Positions 1 to 11,728 are shown, counted from the stretch's first letter. The stretch: 64,000 nucleotides of DNA from Elephas maximus indicus (GCF_024166365.1 NC_064838.1:75780001-75844000), one strand, 5' to 3'. The notes: a model not told the origin generated them from the letters alone. Numbers and translations: made by a program.

Positions 1-1180
1 TCTTCAGTGAAGCCATCCAGGCCAGGGCTTTTTTTTTTTTTTTTTATCTCTTGGATCTTTTCTCTTGTTATTGGTCTGTTCAGATTTTCTACCTCAGTTT
101 GTGTTAGTTTAGATAGGTAGTAAGTTTCTAGAAATTTGTCCATTTTTCCTAGGTTCTCAAATTTGTTGGAGCAGAATTTTTCTTAGTATTTTTTACCCAT
201 AAACCCATTGCCCTCGAGTCAGTTCGGACTTCATCACGACCCTGTAGGACAGGGTAGAACTGCTGCATAGATTTTCTGAGGAGTTCCTGGTAGATTTGAA
301 CTGCCAACCTTTTGGCTAGCAGAGATGGTGCTTAACCAGTACTTCACTAGAGTTTCCAGAGTATTTTGTTAGGATTTTTTTTATGTTAGTTAGATCTATT
401 GTGTTTTCCTCCAACTCATCTTATTGGATTATTTGCTTCCTCTCCTCTTTTTTTTTTTTTTTATCAGTTAGGCCAAAGGCTTACCTGCATTGTTTCTGCT
501 GAGTGATCAAAGCTTAGTCTTATTGTTTTCCCTTTGTAAACGACTTTTTGCTTGTCTTGAGGTGCCCTCAGGATTCTATGTCTTTGATTTTGGCAAGTGT
601 GATTATGATATATCTTGGTGATTTTCTTTTGGGTTCTATCATATGTGGAATTCTTTGTGCATCTTGGATAGTCAGCTTTTCTTCTCTCATGCAATTTTGG
701 ACATTTTCTCCCAGCAAATCAACAATCTTCTCTGTGTTTTTTACTTCCTCCTCCTGTTCTAGAACTCTGCTCATGTGCAGATTTTTGCTCTTGATTGTGT
801 CCCTCATAAGTCTTAGGTTTCCTCATTTTTCTTCATTCTTGTCTCTGATTTTTCATCAAAGTGGTGTCCATGGATTTGTCTTCAATTTCTTAGATTTTGT
901 CTTTTGTTGTTTCAAATTTGCTCTTGTCCTGCTTTTTTATATGATTTGGTTATTGTCTGCTGTGCCTGAGACATTAATGTATTATTTTCTTTATTTATTG
1001 ATTGAATATTCCCTTGTTTCATCCTGCTTTTTTGTTTTCTTTTGATATGTCAGGGTGGGCAAGATGGGCATGCTTTGCCCCTTGCTCATTTTTGTGCACC
1101 AGAGCTCTCAAGACCTTGTCCACATGGGCAGGGGAGCACCAGGCAGGGCGAGCCTGCATTGTTGCACACTGGTTTGGCGA
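1..1180 (-). repeat. L1 LINE fragment, antisense, internally deleted
   Basis: Read on the minus strand this is L1. The first ~460 bases match the reverse-transcriptase side of ORF2 seen again at 21240-21540. From about 500 to 1050 the minus strand encodes ORF1-like protein, including residues resembling the ORF1p segment 'KLTIQDAQRIPHMIEPKRKS'. About 1050-1180 matches the GC-richer 5' part seen at 24190-24330. Sequence between ORF2 and ORF1 is missing compared with the longer copies at 20.5-24.9 kb and 49.3-53.9 kb, so it carries an internal deletion. It is not an active element. Plus-strand open frames here, including one of 165 codons, are shadows. Confidence 0.8.
193..359 (+). repeat. AfroSINE inserted in L1
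   Basis: A tRNA-derived SINE with the AfroSINE head (aaacccattgccctcgagtc), central 'aggacagggtagaactgc' and tail 'agagtttcc'. It interrupts the minus-strand L1. Imperfect copies of 'agtatttt' lie on both sides (185-192 and 360-367), which fits a target-site duplication. It is diverged from the AfroSINE consensus as I remember it. Confidence 0.85.
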
Positions 1181-1492
1181 GGTGGTTCAGAGGATGTGCT
1201 ATGCTCTCAGTGCTCGTTTCTTGGTAGTATGATGTCCCCATACTTCTCTGTTCACTTCCCTCTTTTATATCTCGTAAGAGATTGCCTTAAAACACAATCT
1301 AACCTTGAAGGTTGAGTCCTGTCTCATTAATATAAGTGCTGCTTGTCCCTTCTCGTTGACATCATAGAGGTAGGATTTAGAACACATAGGAAAATCACAC
1401 CAGAGGACAAAATGGTGGACAATTACATAATGGGAATCATGGTCTAGCCACATTGACACAACTTTTTGGGGGACACAATTCAATTCATGGCA
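1180..1492 (-). mobile_element. MaLR-type LTR fossil, truncated, minus strand
   Basis: The reverse complement matches the first ~300 bases of the solo LTR at 4014-4515: the 'attgtgtcccccaaaaa' start, 'gtccaccattttg', and 'gagatataaaagagggaag'. It is a partial LTR only, with no internal coding region. It joins L1 sequence on its left side. Assignment to the ERVL-MaLR (MST/MLT1-like) group is by recognition. It is an old, broken remnant. Confidence 0.7.
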
Positions 1493-1529
1493 GTCCACTT
1501 CATCTCAGTTGACAAAATTTTTGGCATAA

Positions 1530-2300
1530 ATTTGTTTATAATATCCTTTTAGAATCTATAAAATCTACCAGGAATGACACCTTCTTCAATTCCAATTCTG
1601 ATTGTTTTTTTCTTGTATACTTTTTTGAATTCATTTTGCTAAAGATTTATCCATTTTATTAATCTTGTCAAAGAATTCCTAGCTTTATATACTTTCTCTG
1701 TTTTTAGATTAATTTCTGTGTCAATGATTTCTGTTTTATATTTACTACTTTCATTCTACAATATTCTCTGGGTTTGTTTTGCTTTTTCCTTTCCAATTTC
1801 TTAAGATGGAAGCTAGTTCATTTCTTTTAATGTTTCTTGTTTTCTAATACTTGCATTTAAAGTTATACATTTCTTTCTAAACACTGTCTTAGCAGCATCC
1901 AATAAATTTTGCTATGTTTCATTTTTATTATCTTACTGTTCAAAGTATTTCTAATTTCCATTGGGATTTCTTCTTTGATCCACGGCTTATGTAGAACTGT
2001 GTTGTTTAATTTGTAAATAATTGAGGAGTGCTTAGTTCTTTTTCAGTCAATTTTTCTGGTTGAATGTTATTATTATCAGACATATTTCTGTACAATATAA
2101 GTCCTTTGAAATGTATTGCAACTCGTTTTGTGGCCTATGATATTGTCTATTTTGGTGAATGTTCCATGAGCTCTTTAAGTAGAACAGTCCCACATTTTCT
2201 TTTCCTTCTTTATTACCATACCACCAGTTTATATTTGTCTTTTGGCTTAATGTAAACTTTAGAATCAGATGATAATTACCCAGCATTTTATTCTACAGAG
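1530..2300 (-). repeat. Old L1 fragment (ORF2 endonuclease/linker region), antisense
   Basis: The minus strand resembles an ancient L1 ORF2 segment. The run around 1640-2160, including 'attgtctattttggtgaatg', parallels the antisense L1 at 21.5-22.1 kb but is more diverged. Homologous copies at 26540-27530 and 55370-56060 show that it was present before the module duplicated. No intact reading frame remains. Confidence 0.7.
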
Positions 2301-2374
2301 TGTAGCTTCTCCTTTTAGTATAATCTTAGGAATTTGTGTTTCTATGTTTTATAATCAGATTTAATGTTAGGAGA

Positions 2375-2987
2375 CAATGTCCCCCTGCTATTCATAAGGT
2401 TGTCACTGGTTAATTCTTTTCAGAAGTAGAGCACCAGACCCCTCTTCCTAGTCTGTCTTAGTCTGGAAGCTGGGCTGAAACCTGTCCTCCAAGGGTGACC
2501 CTGCTGATATCTGAATACCAGTGGCATAGCTTCCAGAATCACAGCAATACGCAAGCCGCCATAGTAGGACAAACTGACAGACGCGTGAGGGAAGAAAGAG
2601 AAGAAGAATTGATACCTTTGAATTTTGGTGTTGGCAAAGAATATTGAATATACCATGGACTGCCAGAAGAACGAACCAATCTGTCTTAGAAAAAGTACAA
2701 CCAGAATGCTCCTTAGAAGCAAAGATGGCGAGACTACATCTTACATACTTTGGACATGTTTTCAGGAGGGATCAGCCCCTAGAGAAGGACATCATGCTTG
2801 GTAAAGCACAGGGCCAGAGGAAAAGCGGAGACCCTCAACGAGGTGGATTGACACAGTGGTTGAAACAATGGCTCAAGCATAACAACTATTGTAAGGATGG
2901 TGCAGGGCTGGGCTGCGTTTTGTTCTGCTGTGCATAGGGCTGCTAAGAGTTAGAACCTACTCGATGGCATCTAACAACAACAACAAC
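2375..2987 (+). mobile_element. Composite insertion ending in an RTE LINE 3' end
   Basis: A 613-bp insertion found only in module 1. It lies between near-identical 12-bp flanks (aatgttaggaga at 2363-2374, aatgttaagaga at 2988-2999). The empty site can be read in modules 2 (near 27565) and 3 (near 56060). From about 2600 the plus strand matches the C-terminal coding end of an RTE retrotransposon: 'YFGHVFRRDQPLEKDIMLGK' and a tail of ctaacaacaacaacaac. The first ~215 bases are not recognisably RTE coding sequence and may be another repeat. The coding part is a short 5'-truncated stub, so it is not mobile by itself. Confidence 0.8.
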
Positions 2988-2999
2988 AATGTTAAGAGA

Positions 3000-4013
3000 T
3001 GATTATATACATATTTTATTGCAGTATAAGGTGCAGTGAATATATTTCTTATTAATTCCTTAAAATGGATTCCAAAATGAAATTTATGTCTATAATTATA
3101 CTCCAATCTAAAAATATTTAGTTCGATAATGTTCATCAAAAAGAAATATAGGACATTGTCAATTTAATCACACTTTTATGAACATTGGCTAATAAAATTG
3201 CATGAAATGCTTAAAAAAATTAGGCTAGGTGTTTTGGGTGGTAAATAGACACACTCATGTAATGTTTGACCATTGGAATTTATTAGACAGGGAAACATGC
3301 AGGAATTGTTGCAATGTATGTAACAAATTCCACTAATGTAAAGACTGAGGGTCCTTAAGGAGAACTGGAATATGCCATAGAATCCTTCAGGATACATTCT
3401 GAAACTGTAATTAAGATGGTTTTGGACTGCAGGTAATAAAGATTAAAAACACTGTGGCATTAACAAAGTAGAGTTTTGATTTACTTTCTTGGGAAAGAAA
3501 TACAGGATAGGTTGACTGAAGTTGATCCCAAATGCTTATGGACACTGATTTCTTCTGCTTAGTAATTATTAAGCTCTTGTTATTCAATTATTATTTTGGT
3601 GAAATTATGCAGAGGCAAGATACGCTATTTCAACAATTTCTCCACTTACATGCCAATGAAATTTGTTACATTTTTAAAATTGTGCTATCATTTTCCATAA
3701 TTATCCTTTTCCAATTATTCCATGACAATTAAACTACTGCAGCTTAAGTTTCCCATCCAATGTTTTGAGTTGCTGGTTGTGAATTGCATATCACATAAAT
3801 AATTCTTTAAAAGAATACTCAAAGCAGAGGTAACTTACTGATTAATATAACCTCTTTTTTGGTTCAAAGAAGAGTTCAGGGAATATTTTTGGTTTAAGAT
3901 TCAAAGATTATCTCAGGGCAAAATTTCTTGTGCTCACAAAAATAAGTTGAGTGTTTTTATATCAGCAATGAAAAATGATATCAAGAAAAATAAATCCCCT
4001 TTACAGTAGCATC
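3000..4013. other. Intergenic sequence shared by the three modules
   Basis: AT-rich sequence with no gene or recognisable repeat. It aligns by eye with 27570-28610 and 56065-57130. This is ordinary duplicated intergenic DNA. Confidence 0.6.
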
Positions 4014-4515
4014 TGTTATGGATTGAACTGTGTCCCCCAAAAATACCTGTCAAATTAGCTGGGCCATGACTCACAGTATTGTGTGATTGTCCACCATTTT
4101 ATGTGATTTCCCTATATGTTTTAAATCCTATCCTTATAATGTAATAAGGTGGATTAACGGCAGTTATATTGATGAGATCTATAAGATTACATAGTGTCTT
4201 AAGCCAATCACTTTTGAGATATAAAAGAGAGAAGCAAGTAGAGACAAGTGGACATCATACCATAAAGAAAGCAGTGCCAGGAGCAAAGTGCATCCTTTGG
4301 ACCCAGGGTTCCTGCACTGAGATGCTCCCAGACCAAGGGAAGACTGATGCATCACAAGGACCTTCCTCCAGAGCTGACAAACAGAAAACCTTTCCCTGGA
4401 CCTGGTGCCCCGAATATGGACTTCTAGCCTATTGGACTGTGAAATAATAAACCTTTTTTGTTAAAGCCATCCACTTGTGGTATTTCTGTTATAGCAGCAC
4501 TAGATGAGCAAGACA
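4014..4515 (+). mobile_element. Solo LTR fossil, MaLR-like
   Basis: A 502-bp element starting with tg and ending with ca, flanked by an exact 5-bp duplication, gcatc, at 4009-4013 and 4516-4520. It contains 'tgtgtcccccaaaaatacc' near the start, 'gagatataaaagagagaagc' as a TATA-like region, and 'gtgaaataataaacc' near the end as a likely polyadenylation region. It has no internal gene, so it is a lone LTR left by recombination. Modules 2 (near 28607) and 3 (near 57137) have the unoccupied site. Family assignment (ERVL-MaLR, possibly lineage-specific) is by recognition. A 92-codon frame inside it is not a gene. Confidence 0.8.
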
Positions 4516-4930
4516 GCATCTAAAGGAATAAAATTCCTCGGAATGATTTTAGCCAAGGAAGTGAAAGACTTGTACACAGAAAGCTTTTAAATAGTACTAA
4601 AAGAAATTAACCAAAAAACCAAACCAAACCCATTGCAGTTGAGTCAATTCTAACTTATAGCAACTCTAGATGACCTAAATAAATGGAAGAACATCTAATG
4701 TTCATGGATTGGAAGACTCAGTATTTTCAAGATATCAATATTACCTAAAGAAATTTTTAAATTCAAGGAAATCTCCCTCATAATTCCAACAACCTTCTTT
4801 ACAGAAATGGAAAAGTCAATCTTCAAAAAATATGAAACTGCCAAGGGCCCCAAATAGCCTAAGCAATCTTAAAAAAAAGACCAGAGTAGAAAAACTCACA
4901 CCTCAGATCTCTTGACTCCCATTCTTATGG
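4516..4930 (+). repeat. Old L1 ORF2 fragment, sense
   Basis: The plus strand resembles the part of L1 ORF2 after the reverse transcriptase: 'gaagtgaaagacttgtacac', then 'atgttcatggattggaag', then 'ggaactgccaagggcccc'. The same fragment lies at 28620-28925 and 57130-57490, where it reads as the typical 'LNKWKDISCSWIG' segment. An AfroSINE head interrupts this copy. It is diverged and broken. Confidence 0.75.
4611..4668 (+). repeat. AfroSINE head fragment
   Basis: About 58 bases of the 5' head of an AfroSINE ('ccaaacccattgcagttgag') sit inside the L1 fragment. Module 3 lacks it at the matching site (near 57225). Only the 5' end is kept, which is unusual because retrotransposed copies normally lose their 5' end. 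Confidence 0.65.
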
Positions 4931-5505
4931 TATGATCATGGTCACAGGGCAGCTTCTGAAGCTCTGGACAATTTATCTGAGAGCTAGAAAAGCACCAAAG
5001 ACGAAAGGCGAAAGGCAAAAGGGAGTTTGGCTTTCAGTTAAATCATCTCATTTCCTGCATGTCTCAATTAATTACATAACTAGTATCCTTATAGGCCACC
5101 CACCTTAATTTTCAAAGGACGCTAAGAAACGTAATTTTTTAAATCTAGAACTATTGATTTCCCTGTAAATATAAGGTCTAATACTTAAGTGAAAGGCAGA
5201 GAAAATACAATGAAGGCAACTGGAAGTCTACAATTTCAACTATACTTCCTTCTCTTTAAGCATATTTCCAAGTGATGGAATTTCCTCCTCCCACAAGAAC
5301 ACAGCTCCTTGAAACTTTGTGTAGAAAGAAACAGTTGGTAATATTTCCTCAGAAAGGCCATATGTTAATGGCTTAGAGTTCATAGATTTTCAAGCCATTC
5401 CTTCAAATTTTTATACTTTTTTTTTTTTCTTCGTGTTCATCATTGATTTTACCAATTTGCCTGTCTGAAATTCTTCCTGGGACAAACTCAAGAGTCTTAC
5501 TGCTA
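4931..5505. other. Intergenic sequence, no gene seen
   Basis: Non-coding sequence that aligns with 28930-29520 and 57495-58060. I see no gene or clear repeat in it. Confidence 0.5.
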
Positions 5506-5882
5506 GGGTGATTTTACAAACAAGATTTTATAAATTGGGTTGTTTCAATAAACAAAAATTCATTGTCTCATAGTTTCTGGAGTCTGGGGTCTGACATCAG
5601 GCTTTGACAGAGATCTTTTCTCATATCTCCTGACCGCTAGTAGCTCCAGAAATTCATGGGTTGCTACTGGAGCATCGCATGTAATCCTTCATCTCTCTCT
5701 CTGTCTCTGGGAATCTTCTCTTTTATAAGAACACCAGTGGAACCCACCCTAATCGGGTATACCCTCATGCTAACCTTACTGATAACATCTTCATAGACCA
5801 TATTTATAGAGTCACGTTAACAAGCATAGCATTCAGGCTCCAACATTTCTTTGTGGGCAACACAATTCAATCCATAGTAGGG
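5505..5882 (-). mobile_element. MLT1-like LTR fossil, minus strand
   Basis: The reverse complement begins near 'actatggattgaattgtgtt' and contains the MLT1-type middle ('cttataaaagagaag') and a degraded 3' end. The copies at 29525-29942 and 58064-58474 keep the diagnostic 'ctgccataacaaaattc' end better. It was present before the module duplicated. It is an old broken MaLR LTR with no coding region. Confidence 0.75.
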
Positions 5883-8339
5883 GAGAACCCTGCTTTATAT
5901 GCATTTGAATCAAGTTTTAAATGACTTGTTCTGAAATCAATTTCCTAGTGTTCTTGGAGTGAATTCAGATGTCATCTGCAAAGGTATAACTTAAACTTAT
6001 CCCCCAACAGTGTTGCCTATTTTGAAGGTCATGATTTAAACAAGAGAGTTTTTACATATTCAAATTATTTCCAACCTGGACTCTTCCCTTTTGGTGATTT
6101 GACTCTGGATTACACATTTGTGATTTTTCTCCCCCAAGGAATTGGTCCTATAAATCCTGTTCTATGTGGGTGAAATTCTTGTAGCATCTCTGGAGATGAA
6201 GGATCTACTCTCAGAATTGTGACTAAGGTCCCAATGAGTTTAATTACAGAAGAGTCGCAATATGAGATGCATCAGTTAAATGACTCAATAGTATTTGTTG
6301 TAGTTCAAATGCAAATAAAGTGTCCAAGGCTGTTACCCTTACCACAAAGAGTACTTATTTATATGAGTAGTTACAGGACTAGGTTTTACAGGAATTGAAA
6401 TGATGGACTCAAAGCATAACAAAATATGAACATGAAATTATTTTTCATCCTTCAGGCAAACTGTAGTTCAACTATGCTGTATGAAGTCCGGCCAGCATAA
6501 ATGACTGAGAATCAAAATCAGGTAACAAGCTATTTCACTTCTAAACCACAAACTGCAAAATATTTCTCTAAACAATTCACAGTTCTCTTTCCCACAAAAT
6601 TTACTTTTTATTTTTAACCTCATACTGCTTATTTAACATTTGTTTGTTTTAGGACAAGTTATGCCAGCGATGGAGTTTTTGGCTCTCTTTTATTATAATC
6701 ATGACTCAGACTTCTTTTTGTTCATAACATTTTTGATATTTGTGTTAAAAAATCTCAGCTATTTAAAAGGTAACAATTTTCTGAAAGACTGAGATGAGAT
6801 AGGCTTCCTAAAGCATGTAAAGAACTGGCGACAGAGATACATTTCTAGGTCCAGAGAAGGCACCACAATCTAGAACTTGGACTGAATGTTTCATTATGCA
6901 GGTAACCCAGAAAGTGCTTTTATACATGAATCTTCAGAATGGTTTATGTTATGCAAGAGTTCTTTGGTAGTGTGAATTGGAAAGTCATAGTCTTTTCAAA
7001 GTCCTCCTGATTCTGATAATCACCCATTAACAGATCCTTTGTGATTAATAAAATATGTGGAGATTGACTTAATTCTACAAAACTCTTTAGAGTATTTTCA
7101 TGGTGTAAAGATCTAGAGTACATTCACCTTCTCTAACATCAGTATTGTTAGAAACGAATTTCAAGAGTAAACATTTGCAGAATATTTTAACGGACAGAGA
7201 CTTATAAGTCTCTTATAGGATCAGTGGAAGTGCTCTGTAAGCACTGTTTGTTAATCTGTTAATAATTAGAGAATGATGTAAATCTGTAACCTTGAATGAG
7301 TTATTATCAAGGACCTAAGATAATGCTTTTTTTAAGATAATGCTTATGAAAGCAAGTAATTACTTCAATTCATATGAGTGATAGGTTGGGTAAGAAAGGA
7401 CTGAAATTGATCATTGGATTTAGCAAAGGGAAGGTGTTTTCATAAAGAACAGAGAATTGGATTGCTTGCTTGAAAAGATGAGGAGTGGAAGGATAAATTA
7501 TTTAAACAGTGATAATACTGTACTGTATAAATATGAGAGGAAAATTATTAATGTAGGAATTGGAGGAGACAACTACAAGAGGAAGAGTGACAAAGAGGAT
7601 GGGATCTAGTGCACACACAGAGGGTTTGGCCATAGAAACGGAAAAAGCACGTATTGTGAAGGGGAGGTCCAGCAGAATTTTGACGTCAGATATTGAAGTA
7701 AATGTCAATAGAGATATCAAGAGTAACTGGATATAATTACTAGGATCGTTTTAAGAGATAGGATTGGTTAATATTGATGATATTTATGGTAGTTTTTTTT
7801 TTTTTTTTTTTTTGCGTGTGTGTGTGTGTGTGCGTGTGTGTATACACAGTCTTTTTCTTTTTCTTTGGAATCTCTCCTCTCATCTTTTTCATTCCTGAGC
7901 ATTCATCACCAGCAAAAAAGCAACCCATTTATAAGAAAAAATGTATCTTTCCATGTTTTCCTCATGCTCATATGTTTTTATCTTGTATAATAGTATTGTA
8001 CAGTCTTATTTCTTATGCCTATTTCTATATTGCTCAACTGTACCGTATCAGTACCAATTTCTAAAATTATGAAATATATCCTTTGCAGATTTAAGTTATT
8101 AGTTAAAAAGATTCTGCCATTCTTAGAATGTAGAAAATAATCTCATTTATTAATGTGAAAGTGGATATTTAATAAATCTTCCTTTATTTTTACATTAAAG
8201 TTTTCATGTGTTTATAATTTATGTTTATGTACAATATTAACTATATATATATACAATTTTATTTTCTCCCAGATGGCAAGCTAATGTGGTAACTCCGTTT
8301 ATTTCATGATCTGCTTTTTTCCCATATGTTTCTAGTTAT
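5883..8339. other. Intergenic sequence upstream of the first OR
   Basis: About 2.4 kb of AT-rich sequence without a convincing gene. It aligns with 29943-32440 and 58475-61010. The only distinct element I see is the T/GT-rich simple repeat near 7.8 kb. Confidence 0.6.
7793..7842 (+). repeat. Simple repeat: poly-T followed by (GT)n
   Basis: A run of about 22 T followed by alternating gt/gc dinucleotides. The matching place in module 2 (near 31930) has only an eroded TG tract, and module 3 (60454-60491) has a longer pure GT run. The length is therefore variable between copies. Confidence 0.9.
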
Positions 8340-8470
8340 TTGTTTGTCATTATTCGATAAGATCACTGAGGTTATTGACCATGTTTTAATCAGCTTTATA
8401 TTCTTAAAATATTGGACAGTGCTGAAACATAATAAATCATATTGCCTATTTGTTGAATGAACAAACAAAT
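8340..8470 (+). repeat. Likely L2/MIR-class remnant
   Basis: The stretch 'ttgttgaatgaacaaacaaa' and the preceding 'ggacagtgctgaaacataat' resemble the old L2/MIR 3' end, whose consensus I recall as an 'aatgtttgttgaatgaatga' type ending. It lies about 90 bp upstream of the OR start. Copies are at 32460-32570 and 61015-61130. The identification is tentative. Confidence 0.4.
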
Positions 8471-8560
8471 TATCTGGAGGTTTCAAAAAGTCACTAGTCA
8501 TTGTTATATTTACAGGTAAGTTTATCTCGAACTCTGAAATAAGGACACACAGAAGAACAT

Positions 8561-9482
8561 ATGGAACAAAGGAACAATGTGACTGAGCTTGTCCTCTTGG
8601 GGCTCACTCAGAATCCCCAGGGTCAGAAAATATTATTTCTTGTGTTTTTGCTGATCTACATTATGACAGTTGTGGGCAACCTCCTCATTGTCGTGACTGT
8701 GGTGGTCAGTCCAACACTGGATGCTCCTGTACACTTCTTTCTTGGCTATTTATCATTTATGGATGCTGTTTATTCTACTACGGTCACCCCAAATATGATC
8801 ATAGACTTACTCTATGAGAAGAAAACCATTACTTTCCAAGCTTGCCTGATCCAGCTTTTTGTAGAACACTTATTTGGTGGTACTGAGATTTTACTTCTGG
8901 TGGTCATGGCCTACGACCGCTACGTGGCTATCTGCAAACCACTACATTATATGATGACCATCAACCAACGGGTGTGTGTTCTGCTGCTGATGGTGACCTG
9001 GGTTGGAGGTTTTGTGCATGCAGTACTTCACCTTCTCTTTGTTTACAATCTTCCCTTCTGTGGTCCCAATGTCATTGACCACTTCTGCTGTGACATGTAC
9101 CCCTTATTAAAACTTGCCTGCACTGACACCTACCTATGTCATTGGTCTCACTGTGATTGCCAATGATGGGGCAATATGTGTAGTCATTTTTATGCTGTTA
9201 TTCATCTCCTACGGAGTCACTCTGCAGTCTCTGAGGAACCTTAGTCAGGAAGGGAGGCACAAAGCCTTATCCACCTGTGGCTCCCACATCACTGTGTTAG
9301 TCCTCTTCTTTGTCCCTTTTTTTTTAATGTATGTCAGACCTCCTTCCACTTTACCCATTGATAAATTCTTGACTGTGTTTTACACTGTTTTCACTCCTTT
9401 GTTGAACCCCTTAATCTATACTCTGAGGAATGCAGAGATGAAAAATGCCATGAAGAAGCTTTGGGCCAGAAAAAGGAAATGA
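8561..9482 (+). pseudogene. Olfactory receptor pseudogene, family 4 (OR4A/OR4C-like), type A copy 1
   Basis: The frame encodes a class II olfactory receptor: N-terminal 'NNVTEL' glycosylation sequon, GN in TM1 (residues 39-40), [10 protein letters not shown] at the end of TM3 (DRY near 119-121), and later KALSTC, then NPLIYTLRN at the end of TM7. A 4-bp tandem duplication, acct at 9128-9131 and 9132-9135, shifts the frame after about codon 190. The upstream frame then stops at 9166, and the receptor continues in another frame to the stop at 9480-9482. Removing 4 bases from the length gives 918 bp, the size inferred for the other type A copies. It lost TM5-TM7 in frame and should be non-functional, although the defect is single and looks recent. 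An AATAAA follows at 9776-9781. Sister copies are at 32659 and 61212. Subfamily assignment is from memory of human family 4 sequences. Confidence 0.9.
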
Positions 9483-11571
9483 GGTCATAGGCACACAGAT
9501 CGCCTACTTTCAGTAAAGAATAGTCCATTCCAGGAAAGCAAAACACTGAAATCCATTGCTTTAGAGTTCCAGGAAAGCTGTGTGTAATATTTAATTGTGG
9601 TAAATATTTCCTCATGTTACATGACTTGTGATGACGAAAAACATTTATTAGGATACTTCCAATGATTAATTTTTTTCAAGATATATTTTTCAGATTTTCA
9701 TTTCCTGGGAAAAGAATTCTTTTTTTGGTGTCGAATTGTTCTGTTGAGTCTATAGATTTATATACAGACTCTTGAAATAAATCTAATCCTTTTTTACAAT
9801 TAATAGTGCCCATTGCTGATTTCAGAAAAATACATTTTGAAATATGACATAAACATATGTTTCACTCCATCCCATGCAGAGGTAGTCCGTATTACATTAG
9901 AAGTTTATTTTTTTTTTGTATCTGCAAGATCTCTTACATATGTAGTTTTGTTTGTATTGCTTAGCATGTTAAGGTTTATGAGAAAGAATGCTTCAGAATT
10001 CTAAATTAATCATGAGGAGGCTAAACATACAAAAAGAATGTGAATGATCAAGGCGGATATGCAGAAAAATGACTCAGTCTTACTTATTTTCCCAGTTGGG
10101 AAACCATCTTATCTCCTCAAGTGAAGCAGCTTTGTTTGGTGTTATATTTTCATAAAGACGATGAATTTATCTTCCAAAGTCATTTAAAATATCTGATGAT
10201 AGCATTGTTATTTTTCAATATCCCATCTCCTTCTTGCTCATGGTGTTTCATGGTCTTCTAAAAGGACCTAGACCCTGCCTTCCACATGTAAAATTAGCAA
10301 AATCCATAATCAGCGTGCTTCAAGTATACACTACAGAACTTGACACGAGGTTAATTTACTTAATTTACATGATTTCATTGTCAAGAAAGATGCTGAGTAT
10401 TTATGCTGTTTCCATTCTCACGTCTTTTCTTATGGTAATGCAGATTATTAGGTAACAAGGAGACTGGAATATATCGTTTTATTTGACAAAGGCGTCACTC
10501 ATTACTTCTTCCTGAACATTTCTCCTTTGAATCAGGCTTAAAATATTATCTGCCACTGTTATAGTAGGAAATTTGTGGTCAAAGATATTCATGGTCCCTG
10601 CCTCCCCTGTTCAGTCTTACCTTGTGAAGGCCTAGTGCAATGGGGGATTAGGTCCATTTCACTGGTAAAATATAATGTATGCTTGGCTTTGTATCCTGAT
10701 ATTTATCTCCAGTATTATTAAAGGGGTATTTCTTATACTTTCTCAACCCTTCCTAAGTATAACACTATTCAGCAAATAATACTAAATATTTGGTTGTCCT
10801 GAGTTAACATAAACAAATTCTCTACTTTTAGACATTTAGTCAATTTTCAAATTTGTAGTTATATCAAGTGTGAGATAAAAATGCTGCTTATTGTCTACTT
10901 ATGTCCACTGATTTATAAATTACCTAAAGGCACAAAAGTTAATTATGTTTGCATTCTCTCTTTCTTGCACAATGTCTGGGATATAGAATTCACCCCAGAA
11001 GTTTTTTAAATTATTTGTATTCTTGAATTCACAATCTATTGGAATCAGAATTTTTACTGATGAACTCTTCATGTATTAAATATATGCACCAGTTTTCTTT
11101 GCTATTTGCTCTAAATGTTTACCTTACCATGTTTTTCACATTGCAATTATGAGTGTTTTTATACATAGATGTTATATTAAAAAATTCTTTTACTTTTGGT
11201 GTCTTCATTTACATGTACTTGGAGAATTCCATATCCTTTCATTGACTTTATGCATTTTAACCTTTTTTTTGTTTTGTTTTGTAAATAACTTTTCAAATAA
11301 TACTGTTTTCAATCCATATAGAATTTATTTTTATTTTCAGTGACAGAATATCTAAACCTATTTTTTCCAAATCAGTAGAATATTCTGCCAGCATAGCTTA
11401 TTGATTATTTTAAGTACCAATTAAATTTTTTTTCTGTTAATATGTCATTTTATACATCTAAAAGAATCAATCTTTTCTGTCTTTTTTTGGTTTATTTCTC
11501 TGCCACTAACTCATACTGTTTCAGTAACCAAATATTTCTAAAGTTACTTATACCTGGTCCCCCAAAATAAA
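9483..11571. other. Intergenic sequence downstream of type A OR
   Basis: No gene seen. The first ~770 bases match the region after the sister OR copies, including a conserved AATAAA (9776-9781, 33953-33958, 62494-62499) that could serve as the 3' processing signal. Sequence from about 10262 is retained in module 3 (63154 onward) but deleted in module 2. Confidence 0.6.
9776..9781 (+). promoter_or_regulatory. Candidate polyadenylation signal AATAAA
   Basis: AATAAA about 294 bp after the type A stop, kept in all three modules at the same relative place. AATAAA is common in AT-rich DNA, so conservation by shared descent is the main support. Confidence 0.3.
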
Positions 11572-11728
11572 GAAACCAAACCCACTACCATCGAGTCTTT
11601 TCTGACTCATAGCCACTCTATACGACAGAGTAGAACTGCCTCATAGAGTTTCCAAGGAGCAGCTGGTGGATTCAAAATGCTGACTGTTTGATTGGCAGCT
11701 GAGCTTTTTGACCACTATGCCACACCTT
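11572..11728 (+). repeat. AfroSINE
   Basis: Starts 'aaccaaacccactaccatcg', has 'acgacagagtagaactgcc', and ends 'gaccactatgccacacc'. It is diverged. In module 2 this copy falls within or at the edge of the interval removed by the SINE-associated deletion. Confidence 0.85.

Noticed and set aside
548-1045. 165-codon plus-strand open frame
   Set aside because: It is antisense to L1 ORF1, which reads correctly on the minus strand.
4169-4447. 92-codon frame
   Set aside because: It falls wholly inside a solo LTR that has no internal gene.
7774-8064. 96-codon frame
   Set aside because: It runs through the poly-T/GT simple repeat, and the first third is low-complexity F/V/C.
8499-8525. 'tatttacag/gtaag' as a splice acceptor next to a donor before the first type A OR
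   Set aside because: It could be an acceptor for an OR coding exon, but it cannot be distinguished from chance without transcript data.
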